A stretch of DNA of 64,000 nt from Trebonia kvetii (GTDB lineage Bacteria; Actinomycetota; Actinomycetes; Streptosporangiales; Streptosporangiaceae), in NCBI RefSeq assembly GCF_007827045.1, contig NZ_RPFW01000005.1, positions 453,835 to 517,834 on the forward strand, written 5' to 3'. The translations under genes were made by a program, and so were the position numbers. Each line of letters begins with the position of its first letter. The first letter of the stretch is position 1. A model generated the notes under the pieces. That model saw nothing but the letters and a program-made list of their open reading frames with translations. It searched no databases and was not told the origin of the DNA. Shown here piece after piece: positions 56,359-63,337 of this stretch.

Positions 56359-57759
56359 CTACCCGCGGGCGTAGCCGAGTTCGCCGCCGATGAACGTCGC
56401 GGCGACCAGGTCGGACGCGAGTGAGTCAAGCACCTCGAGTGGGCCGGCGCGCAGCAGCGTGAGGTCGGCCGGGCGGCCAGGGGCCACCAGCCGCCGGCGG
56501 CCGGGAGCGGCGGGCTCGCCGAGGAACAGGGCAAGCGCCCGGGCGGGGGAGACCGCCTCGCCGGCGCGGAACGGCGCTGGACGGCGGACGGCGGCCCGCA
56601 TCACGTCCCACGGGTCCTCGTTGCCGAACGGCGCGTCGCTGCCCGCCGCGACGTCCACCCCCGCGTCGATGATGGACCGCAGCCGCCACAGGTCGGGCAG
56701 GTCGTCAGGGGGGACGTCCGCCGCGTACTGCTCGCCGCGTTCGGTGATGAAGTGCGGCTGGGTGACGACCGTCAACCCGCGCAGATCCGGCAGGGAATCG
56801 GCCCCGATGACCGCGCCGTGCTCGATCCTGTCCCCGGGCAGCCGTCCCGCCTGATCGAGTGCCGCGAGCGTGAGCACGAGCTGGACGCGCGTCACGCAGT
56901 GCACCGCGGCGGGCCGGCCGGCCGCGTGCGCGTCGCCAATCCGGCCCCCGAGCTCGTCAAGCGGAGGCAGGGTGCTGTCGTCGAGCATTATCTTCACCGG
57001 CCCGGCGCCGATCCCGGGCGGCGGGTGCACGCCCGGGGGCACCATGCAGCACAGGCGCTGCGCCATCTCGGCGCCGGCCAGGAACGCGAGGTCGCGCTCG
57101 GTCACGCTGGGGGTGGCGTCGGTGAAGCCGGTGATCCCCAGCGATGCCGCCTTCCTGCTCACCGCCCCTAGGTCCGCGGTCAGCCCGGGTACCCGGTCGG
57201 CGAGCCAGCGGTCCATGCGCCACAGTCGCCCGGTCGGACGGCCCGCGTCGTCGCGTTCCACCCCGCCGAGCTCGCACTGGTCGAGGCCAAGCCGCTCGGC
57301 CGCGAGCGAGTTGACCACCCAGAGCGCGCCGGTGCGGTGCTGCACCCGCACCGGACGCCGGGGCAGCAGCCTGTCGAGAACCTGGCGGTCGAGTTCCCCG
57401 GCAACCGACTCGTGGTAGCCGACGGCGCGAAGCCACCCGCCAGGCGGCAGTTCCGCGTCGGCCGCGTGCAACCGCGCGGCCAGGTCGGCGGCGGTCCTGG
57501 CCTGCGGCGGGCCGACGGCGACGCTCGCTGCCGCGGCCGCCAGCGCCCGCAGATGCACGTGGTGGTCATGCAGGCCTGGCAGCAGGACTCCGCCGGCCGC
57601 CTCCATGACCTCTTCGCCGCGTTCCGGCCGCAGCCGGGGAGCGCACCCGGCGATCTGGCCCGCGGCCAGGCGCACGTCACGGCGCGGCAGGTCAGCCAGC
57701 GCCTCCTCGGCGGCCAGGTGCCCGTCCGCCGGCCACACGCGTGCCCCGCGGATCAGCAT
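56359..57759 (-). CDS. Amidohydrolase, YtcJ-like
   Basis: A 466-residue amidohydrolase (amidohydro_3 type). Metal-binding motif LPGLHDHHVHL is intact, with later RIEHGAVI and AGSDAPFGNEDP (Asp). Members hydrolyse amides or esters, sometimes as N-substituted formamide deformylases; the substrate is unknown. ATG 57759 precedes the CaiB-like stop by a few bases, so translation is coupled. It fits the operon CaiB-amidohydrolase-crotonase. The N-terminal beta-sandwich MLIRGARVWPADGH is typical. Confidence 0.87.
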   Translation of the reverse strand: MLIRGARVWPADGHLAAEEALADLPRRDVRLAAGQIAGCAPRLRPERGEEVMEAAGGVLLPGLHDHHVHLRALAAAAASVAVGPPQARTAADLAARLHAADAELPPGGWLRAVGYHESVAGELDRQVLDRLLPRRPVRVQHRTGALWVVNSLAAERLGLDQCELGGVERDDAGRPTGRLWRMDRWLADRVPGLTADLGAVSRKAASLGITGFTDATPSVTERDLAFLAGAEMAQRLCCMVPPGVHPPPGIGAGPVKIMLDDSTLPPLDELGGRIGDAHAAGRPAAVHCVTRVQLVLTLAALDQAGRLPGDRIEHGAVIGADSLPDLRGLTVVTQPHFITERGEQYAADVPPDDLPDLWRLRSIIDAGVDVAAGSDAPFGNEDPWDVMRAAVRRPAPFRAGEAVSPARALALFLGEPAAPGRRRLVAPGRPADLTLLRAGPLEVLDSLASDLVAATFIGGELGYARG

Positions 57760-59255
57760 GCGGCGGGCCGGCGGGCGAGCCATGCGAGCACCGCACTGGT
57801 ATCGGCGCCGAGTTCCGGCGCGTGTGCCGCAGGCCCCGCGGGCGGCGCCGGCCGACGCGGCGGCAGCACCGCCTGCGCACGGTGCGAACGCGGGCAGGCC
57901 ACCGAGCCGCCGGGCAGGACATCGTGCGGGCCGTGGTCCAGTGCGGCGGCCGCGAAGGCGGCGGCGACCTCGCGCATTGGCAGGTCGATTAGCTCGCCGC
58001 CGCCGGCCGACAGGGACAGCGCGACCGCGAGCGCGCCGCACGCAGCGGTCAGCGGGTCGGCGATGGCGTCGGCGCAGAAAACCGGCTCGGGCGATGACTC
58101 GAATAGGTACGGGGGGGACGACTGCTCCCCAGCATGGGGGGCACCTGCCCCCCATCCCCCCTGGCCGTACCCCCCGCCGGTTGTCCAGCCGACCAGGCCG
58201 CCGGCCACCGCGGCATCGTCACCGAACGCCACCCGCTCGGGCATCGACCTGCCATAGCCGGTGATGCTGAGCCAGACCTGGCCCGGCCGGTGCGCGATCA
58301 TGTCCGGTGCCAGCCCCGCGGCGGCCAGCGCACGCGGCCTTGACGCCTCGATCACCACGTCCGCCACCTCGAGCAGCGCCGCCAGTGCGGTTCGCCCGGT
58401 CCGCGTGCCGAAGTCAACGGAAAGGCTGCGGTGGCCGGCATGCAGCCAGTCGAAGAACTCCCTGTTGCCCGACCGTGCGCCATCGGGCCTGGCCGGCGAC
58501 TCGACCTTGATGACCTCCGCGCCGGCCAGTCCGAGCAGACGCGAACACAGCGGTCCCGCCCACATGGACGACAGGTCGGCGACCACCGCGCCGGCGAGTG
58601 TCGCGCCGGCCGCGGGCGCCGCGATCCGCGTGGTCCGCCACGGCGGCCAGCCGGCGGCTCCCGCCAGCGAAGTGCCGCTGGCTCCCGCCAGCGAAGTGCC
58701 GCCAGGCGCGGGCGGCCGCACGCGGGCGCCCAGGGCGGACGAGGCCAAAGCAGATGAGGCCAGAGCCGATGAGGGCAGCGCTGCCGCGGGGACGCCGACC
58801 AGTTGCGCCGCCGCCGCGAACTCCTCCGCGGGCGTGCTCGCCGCCGCCGCCGCGAGCACCGTCCGTGCCTGTGCCCGCGTTTCAACCGCGTCCCCGCCGG
58901 CTACGGCCAGGCCGAGCGCGCCGGCGATGGCGGGCACCGCCGCCACGTCATCAGGCCTGCTGACAGTGACGGCGCACCAGCCGTCCGCCGCCCGCAGCAG
59001 GAAGCTCGATCCCCCGGCGGACACCCGCCCGCCCCGGGTAAAGCCCGCAAGCGCCGCCCGCCCGGCGATCAGCTCCGCCGGGTCGGCCTGAACCGCCGTG
59101 CCGCTGTCCGCGGTCACCCGGCCGAACTCCGCGGTGACCTGGGCGAGCATGGCGAGGACCGGTGCCGCAGAGGCCACCGGCGGCCCCCCGGGCATCCCCG
59201 TGAGCGCCATGGCTCCCGACGCCGCCCAGTCCAGCACCGCGCACCTGTCACGCAC
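57753..59255 (-). CDS. CaiB/BaiF-like family III CoA transferase, atypical domain order
   Basis: A 500-residue CoA-transferase-like protein. The region that normally starts the family (GAVVADLSSMWAGPLCSRLLGLAGAEVIKVESPARPDGAR, then LSVDFGTRTGRTALAALLEVADVVIEASRP, and SITGYGRS) begins only near residue 210. The preceding 200 residues resemble a mid-family segment (LDWAASGAMALTGMPGGPPVAS), i.e. the parts occur in a swapped order. The end contains DAIADPLTAACGALAVALSLSAGGGELIDLPMREVAA. Minisatellites and an expanded G-run element interrupt it. GTG 59255 is the most plausible start; the frame upstream overlaps folP2-like. The catalytic Asp position cannot be placed with confidence. Confidence 0.75.
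   Translation of the reverse strand: MRDRCAVLDWAASGAMALTGMPGGPPVASAAPVLAMLAQVTAEFGRVTADSGTAVQADPAELIAGRAALAGFTRGGRVSAGGSSFLLRAADGWCAVTVSRPDDVAAVPAIAGALGLAVAGGDAVETRAQARTVLAAAAASTPAEEFAAAAQLVGVPAAALPSSALASSALASSALGARVRPPAPGGTSLAGASGTSLAGAAGWPPWRTTRIAAPAAGATLAGAVVADLSSMWAGPLCSRLLGLAGAEVIKVESPARPDGARSGNREFFDWLHAGHRSLSVDFGTRTGRTALAALLEVADVVIEASRPRALAAAGLAPDMIAHRPGQVWLSITGYGRSMPERVAFGDDAAVAGGLVGWTTGGGYGQGGWGAGAPHAGEQSSPPYLFESSPEPVFCADAIADPLTAACGALAVALSLSAGGGELIDLPMREVAAAFAAAALDHGPHDVLPGGSVACPRSHRAQAVLPPRRPAPPAGPAAHAPELGADTSAVLAWLARRPAAC
58111..58176 (-). repeat. Dispersed G-run element, expanded copy C
   Basis: Flanks GGGGGGACGAC (58112-58122) and CGTACCCCCCG (58166-58176) match the ends of the copy at 16543-16571 (minus strand), but 43 bases lie between them instead of four. 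The insert contains a perfect 9-bp hairpin ATGGGGGGC-ACCT-GCCCCCCAT (58134-58155). It lies within the CaiB-like coding frame. Confidence 0.75.
58656..58703 (+). repeat. 24-bp direct repeat, two units
   Basis: GGCTCCCGCCAGCGAAGTGC-type units at 58656-58679 and 58680-58703, differing at the last base. They encode GTSLAGA-type residues in the CaiB-like gene. Confidence 0.85.
58735..58779 (+). repeat. 15-bp minisatellite, three units
   Basis: Units at 58735-58749, 58750-58764 and 58765-58779 (GC-GA-GAGGCCA type). They encode ALASSALASSALG-like residues in the CaiB-like protein. Confidence 0.8.
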
Positions 59256-59338
59256 CGCCCCATTATCGGCCGGCCCGGATCCGCCTGCCAGGAAGCCCCG
59301 GCTCAGCGCCGCCGCGCGTGACCGGTCCGGCCCTGCCG

Positions 59339-60229
59339 TTACGCCAGCCCCCGGACGATACGCGCGGGCGCCGCATCGCCCTTGATCGCGGCCACCATCT
59401 GCAGCGCCTGCCTGGTCTGCCGTACATCGTGGGCGCGGAAGATCCTGGCGCCGAGCCAGGCCCCCAGGGCGGTGACCGCGATCGTGCCCGCGAGCCGGCC
59501 TTCGACGTCGGCGCCGATCGTCTCTCCCACGAAGTCCTTGCGTGACGCGGCGATCAGCACCGGCCAGCCGGTCGCGGTCATCTCGTCGAGCCTGCGGCTG
59601 ATCTCCAGTGACTGCCAAGTGTTCTTGCCGAAGTCGTGCGCCGGGTCGATGACGACCCTGGCGGGGTCCACCCCGGCGCCGACCGCCCGCTCGGCGAGTC
59701 CGAGTGTTGTGTCGAGGACATCCGCCATCACGTCGGGGTAGGCGACACGGTACGGCCTGGTGCGTGGCGGCAGCCCGCCGGCGTGCGAGCACACCAGGCC
59801 CACATCGAATTCCGCGGCCACCTCGGCCGTCCCCGTGTCCCAGCCGCCCCACGTGTCGTTCAGCAGGTCGGCCCCTGCCTCGCAGGCGGCCCTTGCCACC
59901 TCGTGCCGCCAGGTATCGGCGCTGATGATGAGCTCGGGATAGGCGGCGCGGACCGCGGCGATGAACGCGGCGACCCGCCTGATCTCCTCGGCGGGGGAGA
60001 CCTCGCTCCCCGGCTTGGCGGGTACGCCGCCGATGTCGACGATGTCCGCGCCCTCGGCCACCACCTCGTGCACCCGGTCCATCGCGGCCGAGTCTTCCCA
60101 GGTCAGCCCGGGCCGGAAGAACGAGTCGGGCGTGCGGTTGACAATCGCCATGACGAGCGTCTGCCCGGGCGGATACTCGGTGTTCCGCAGCCGCAGGGGC
60201 CCAGGCGCACGATGCCGCGTGCCGTTCAC
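59339..60229 (-). CDS. folP2: Dihydropteroate-synthase homologue, FolP2-like
   Basis: A 296-residue DHPS-fold protein. The N-terminal motif is LVMAIVNRTPDSFFRPG rather than the canonical NVTPDSFSDGG, like mycobacterial FolP2, which lacks DHPS activity in tests. GADIVDIGG, ISADTWRHEVA, LLNDTWGG and IDPAHDFGKN are otherwise present, as is the sulfonamide-region PVLIAASRKDFVG. GTG 60229 starts 2 bp after the gpgS stop. The two genes are neighbours in mycobacteria as well (Rv1207/Rv1208 there in reverse order), which supports the assignment. Confidence 0.9.
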   Translation of the reverse strand: MNGTRHRAPGPLRLRNTEYPPGQTLVMAIVNRTPDSFFRPGLTWEDSAAMDRVHEVVAEGADIVDIGGVPAKPGSEVSPAEEIRRVAAFIAAVRAAYPELIISADTWRHEVARAACEAGADLLNDTWGGWDTGTAEVAAEFDVGLVCSHAGGLPPRTRPYRVAYPDVMADVLDTTLGLAERAVGAGVDPARVVIDPAHDFGKNTWQSLEISRRLDEMTATGWPVLIAASRKDFVGETIGADVEGRLAGTIAVTALGAWLGARIFRAHDVRQTRQALQMVAAIKGDAAPARIVRGLA

Positions 60230-60231
60230 CG

Positions 60232-61185
60232 TTATCCCGTCACCGACCGGGCCGGCGGACGTTCGTGTGTCGGTACCGCCCGCGTGTACCCGCGTATCTC
60301 ATGGCCTGACCGGATGAACTGGTGCAGCCGCACCGGGTCCGCGGCCTCGCCCTTGTCGTGCCCGGGCCGGCCGCGCCGGCGCTCGGCGACGAGCATCAGC
60401 TCCGCGGCCATCAACGCCAGGTCGTGGCTCGCCTGGTGCTTGTGCCCCCGGCTGCCCAGGTCTACCTGGGCGATCGCTTCGAGCCCATGCTGGTCGGCGG
60501 TGTCAAGGAGGACCGCGAGTTCGATTCCGTATCCTACAGGGATGGGCAGCGATTCCATCAGGTCGCGGCGGGCCGCCCACTCGCCCGCCAGCGGCTGCAC
60601 GATACCCGCCAGCCCCGGCCACCACAGGCTGAGCAACGGCCGGGCGACAAGCTCGGTTACCCGGCCGCCATCGGCGGTGACGGAGCCGTCAGTGCCGCGG
60701 TACAGCCGCTCGTAGAACCCCTTGACCAACAGCACGTGCTCGTCGGACAGCAGCGGTCCGAGCAGTCCTGTCACGAAGTGCGGGCCCCACTGGGTCAGGT
60801 CGGCGTCCACGAAGACCAGCAGGTCGCCCTTGGTCACCAGCAGGGACTTCCACAGCGCCTCGCCCTTGCCGGGGAAGGTATCCAGGTGCGGAGCCACCTC
60901 CCGGGCACGGTGCACCGTCGCTCCGGCCCTGGCCGCCGCCTCGGATGTCTTGTCGGTGGAATCGGAGTCGATCACCACCAGCTCGTCTACCAGCCCGGTG
61001 TCGGCCGCGAGCCGTGCGATGCGGGACACCACCTCGCCGACGGTGGCCTCCTCATTGCGCGCGGGGATTACCACGCTGACCGTCAGGCCGAGATCCCTCT
61101 TGCGCGCCGCCAGGTGCTTCGCGGGCCAGTCTCGCCAGTGGCTGGTCCGCTCCCCCCACGTCTCCGTGGTGAGGGTGGAGCTCAC
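60232..61185 (-). CDS. gpgS: Glucosyl-3-phosphoglycerate synthase
   Basis: A 317-residue GT81-type glycosyltransferase: SVVIPARNEEATVGEVVSRI, VIDSDSTDKT, FPGKGEALWKSLLVTKGDLLVFVDADLTQW (DxD metal motif), and GEWAARRDLMESLPIPVGYGIELAVLLDTADQHG. GpgS makes glucosyl-3-phosphoglycerate, the first step to methylglucose lipopolysaccharides, polysaccharides that regulate fatty-acid synthase. GTG 61185 overlaps the citrate-synthase-like stop (GTGA), so translation is coupled. Gene order CS-like-gpgS-folP2 on the minus strand. Confidence 0.93.
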   Translation of the reverse strand: MSSTLTTETWGERTSHWRDWPAKHLAARKRDLGLTVSVVIPARNEEATVGEVVSRIARLAADTGLVDELVVIDSDSTDKTSEAAARAGATVHRAREVAPHLDTFPGKGEALWKSLLVTKGDLLVFVDADLTQWGPHFVTGLLGPLLSDEHVLLVKGFYERLYRGTDGSVTADGGRVTELVARPLLSLWWPGLAGIVQPLAGEWAARRDLMESLPIPVGYGIELAVLLDTADQHGLEAIAQVDLGSRGHKHQASHDLALMAAELMLVAERRRGRPGHDKGEAADPVRLHQFIRSGHEIRGYTRAVPTHERPPARSVTG

Positions 61186-62309
61186 CGTCCGCCTGCCAGG
61201 TGATGTTTGGCATGACCGTCATACGCGAGACGGGGCCTGGTGATGGCGCTGGCGGCCACGTGATCGGTGAGATGCGCGGTCCAGCCGGGGAGCCCGGCGG
61301 CGGCGAGAATCGGCGTGATCGTCTGGCGATCGAAGCCGATGAGGTGATAGGCGGCCGCGGCCGGGTAATCGAGGCTGGGGCGGAGGTCCGTCATCTCCTG
61401 CACCGCCGTGGCGAGGGCCTCATAGATAACAATGAGGCCCTCATGGTCGCGGAGCGCGGCGACCATGCCGAGCGCGGCGCGCATGGCAGGCACGCGGGCG
61501 TCGCTTCCGGAGACCTGCGGGCTGAAGCCCGCGATGGTCCGTCCCTCAGCCAGCGCCTTCTCGAGCCATGGTCGCGCGTTGTCGGGAATTGCGATCTCCT
61601 TCAGCATCTCCGTCACCGCCTCGGGAGAGCCGTCGCCTGGCGCTTCCTTCAGCGCGCTGATCGCCGCCGTCACCGCGCCATGCAGGCGGGACAAGGGCGA
61701 GACGCCGACGCGCGGGCCGGACGTCGCGGCACTCAGGCCCTGCCCAGCATACAGGATCAGTGATCTTTCGAAAACAGAGACGATTTGTGGCTCGGGAACT
61801 CTGCCGAACGTCATGTACAGGAAGTTCGCGGCGTAGCCGAGGTCGTCACGGGGTGCCACCGCGTCAAGCCCATGGCGGCGGCGCTGGTCGAAGGCGACGA
61901 TCGAGGGAAGGACGGCGAACAGGCGCAGCGCCTGCGCGTGGACCGCTCCCGGGGCGATGCCGCGCTCCGCGGGGCCGTCCCCGCCGAGCCTGCTGACCAC
62001 CACGGTCAGCAGCGCGTCGGCCGGCGGCACCGAGAGCGGCTGCGCGGCCAGCATGGCGGCAAGGTGCGGGCCGAGGGCGCGCTGGGACCGTTCGGCTCGG
62101 TTCTGGGCGGAGAGCTGGCCGCCGTCGGGCAGTTCCCCGTGCCACAGCAGGTAGGCGACCTCCTCGAAGCTATGCCTGCGGCACAGCGCCTGGACCGGGT
62201 AGCCGCGGTAGGTCAGCGAGCTGTTTTGCCGACTCATCCTGGGCAGGGCGGTGGCCGCGGCGTGCGCGGTGGCCCTTCTCTTGCGGATCTCTGCACTGGA
62301 GATGGTCAC
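61182..62309 (-). CDS. Citrate-synthase homologue without catalytic histidines
   Basis: A 375-residue citrate-synthase-fold protein. The N-terminal part (SLTYRGYPVQALCRRHSFEEVAYLLWHGELPDG) and NFLYMTFGRVPEP are clear. The usual first histidine motif (PLHGGANEA) reads KEAPGDGSPEAV near residue 225, and the second (MGFGHRVY) reads AGFSPQVSGSDAR with Pro at 264, so both catalytic histidines are missing; the Asp of NVDFYSG survives (SLDYPAA, Asp314). The LHADHEL motif is also altered to LYAGQGL. It is either a pseudoenzyme or has another reaction. GTG 62309 has AAGGAGG seven bases upstream. It is coupled to gpgS. A possible operator lies upstream. Confidence 0.85.
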   Translation of the reverse strand: MTISSAEIRKRRATAHAAATALPRMSRQNSSLTYRGYPVQALCRRHSFEEVAYLLWHGELPDGGQLSAQNRAERSQRALGPHLAAMLAAQPLSVPPADALLTVVVSRLGGDGPAERGIAPGAVHAQALRLFAVLPSIVAFDQRRRHGLDAVAPRDDLGYAANFLYMTFGRVPEPQIVSVFERSLILYAGQGLSAATSGPRVGVSPLSRLHGAVTAAISALKEAPGDGSPEAVTEMLKEIAIPDNARPWLEKALAEGRTIAGFSPQVSGSDARVPAMRAALGMVAALRDHEGLIVIYEALATAVQEMTDLRPSLDYPAAAAYHLIGFDRQTITPILAAAGLPGWTAHLTDHVAASAITRPRLAYDGHAKHHLAGGR

Positions 62310-62355
62310 CAGGTGCCTCCTTGCATCACAGGACCCACTGCCTCCGGCGATTGAT

Positions 62356-62383
62356 ACTCAATCTCATTAATACGATATTGAGT
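62356..62383. promoter_or_regulatory. Candidate operator upstream of citrate-synthase-like gene
   Basis: ACTCAAT (62356-62362) and ATTGAGT (62377-62383) form an inverted repeat with a 14-base AT-rich spacer, in a locally AT-rich patch between two divergent genes. Confidence 0.55.
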
Positions 62384-62501
62384 CTCAGAGCGGCTCGCAA
62401 GCCCTCAGTTCCGCCTAGCGGCATGCCCGCCGGGGAACTAACACCGCGGGAGGAAGCGCTCTCGGTACCGCAACCTGACAAGTGAGGATGGTGAGTGTCC
62501 A

Positions 62502-63260
62502 GTGAAACCCGTTCTGGAGGGCACGGTCGCGCTGATTACCGGGGCGTCCAGCGGCATCGGTGCGGCCACGGCCAGCGCGCTGGCCGCGCAGGGCGCGACG
62601 GTGGCGCTGGCGGCGCGGCGGCGGCCGCAGCTGGAGGGACTAGCCTCGGAGATCTTGGAGAGCGGGGGCACCGCGCTGGTGATCGAGTGCGATATCACCG
62701 ACCAGGAGCAGGCCGCTTCCGCGGTGGACCGCACGGTCGCCGAGCTCGGCCGGCTGGATACGCTCGTCAACAACGCCGGGGTCATGCTGCTAGGCCCGGC
62801 CGCCGACGCGCCGCTTGACGAGTGGCAGCGGATGGTTGACCTCAACGTCCTCGGCCTGCTGTACTGCGCGCACGCCGCCCTGCCGCACCTGCGGCGCGCC
62901 GCTGCCGAAGACCCGCGCCAGGTGGCGGACATGGTGAACATCAGCTCGGTGGCGGGACGGTTCGCACGCGTCGGCAACGGCGTGTACGCGCTGACCAAGT
63001 TCGGCGTGGGCGCGTTCAGCGAGTCGCTACGCCAGGAACTGGCCGGGCAGTACGTGCGGGTATCCCTAGTGGAACCCGGCGCCACCGCCACCGAGCTCGC
63101 CAGCCACAACAGGCCCGAGGTCCTGGAAGGCCTCCGCGGCCAGTTCGGACTGCGGATGGAAGCGGGCGATATCGCCGACGCGATCAGCTACATCGTCACC
63201 CGCCCCCGGCACGTCGCGGTGAACGAGATGCTTATCCGCCCAACAGAGCAGCAGCGCTAG
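62502..63260 (+). CDS. Short-chain dehydrogenase/reductase
   Basis: A 252-residue SDR: ALITGASSGIGAATASALAAQGATVALAARR, NNAGVM, SSVAG and YALTK. The C-terminal HVAVNEMLIRPTEQQ matches the group also seen at 35530-36288. GTG 62502 has GGTGAG at eight bases. It is divergent from the citrate-synthase-like gene. A role in alcohol/ketone interconversion is likely, with no clear operon partner. Confidence 0.9.
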   Translation: MKPVLEGTVALITGASSGIGAATASALAAQGATVALAARRRPQLEGLASEILESGGTALVIECDITDQEQAASAVDRTVAELGRLDTLVNNAGVMLLGPAADAPLDEWQRMVDLNVLGLLYCAHAALPHLRRAAAEDPRQVADMVNISSVAGRFARVGNGVYALTKFGVGAFSESLRQELAGQYVRVSLVEPGATATELASHNRPEVLEGLRGQFGLRMEAGDIADAISYIVTRPRHVAVNEMLIRPTEQQR

Positions 63261-63337
63261 GTCGCGGCGGTACTTACCCCTGCGGCTTCGTCCAGACATC
63301 AAACCGTGACCGATGACCCGTGCTATGTGTACAAGTC

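Noticed and set aside
59256..59852. N-terminal extension of the CaiB-like frame through folP2
   Set aside because: The added residues are Arg-rich and antisense-like in composition and overlap the well supported FolP2-like gene in another frame.
61182..62309. Calling the gene prpC or gltA
   Set aside because: Both catalytic histidines are missing, so a functional citrate or methylcitrate synthase name would be misleading.
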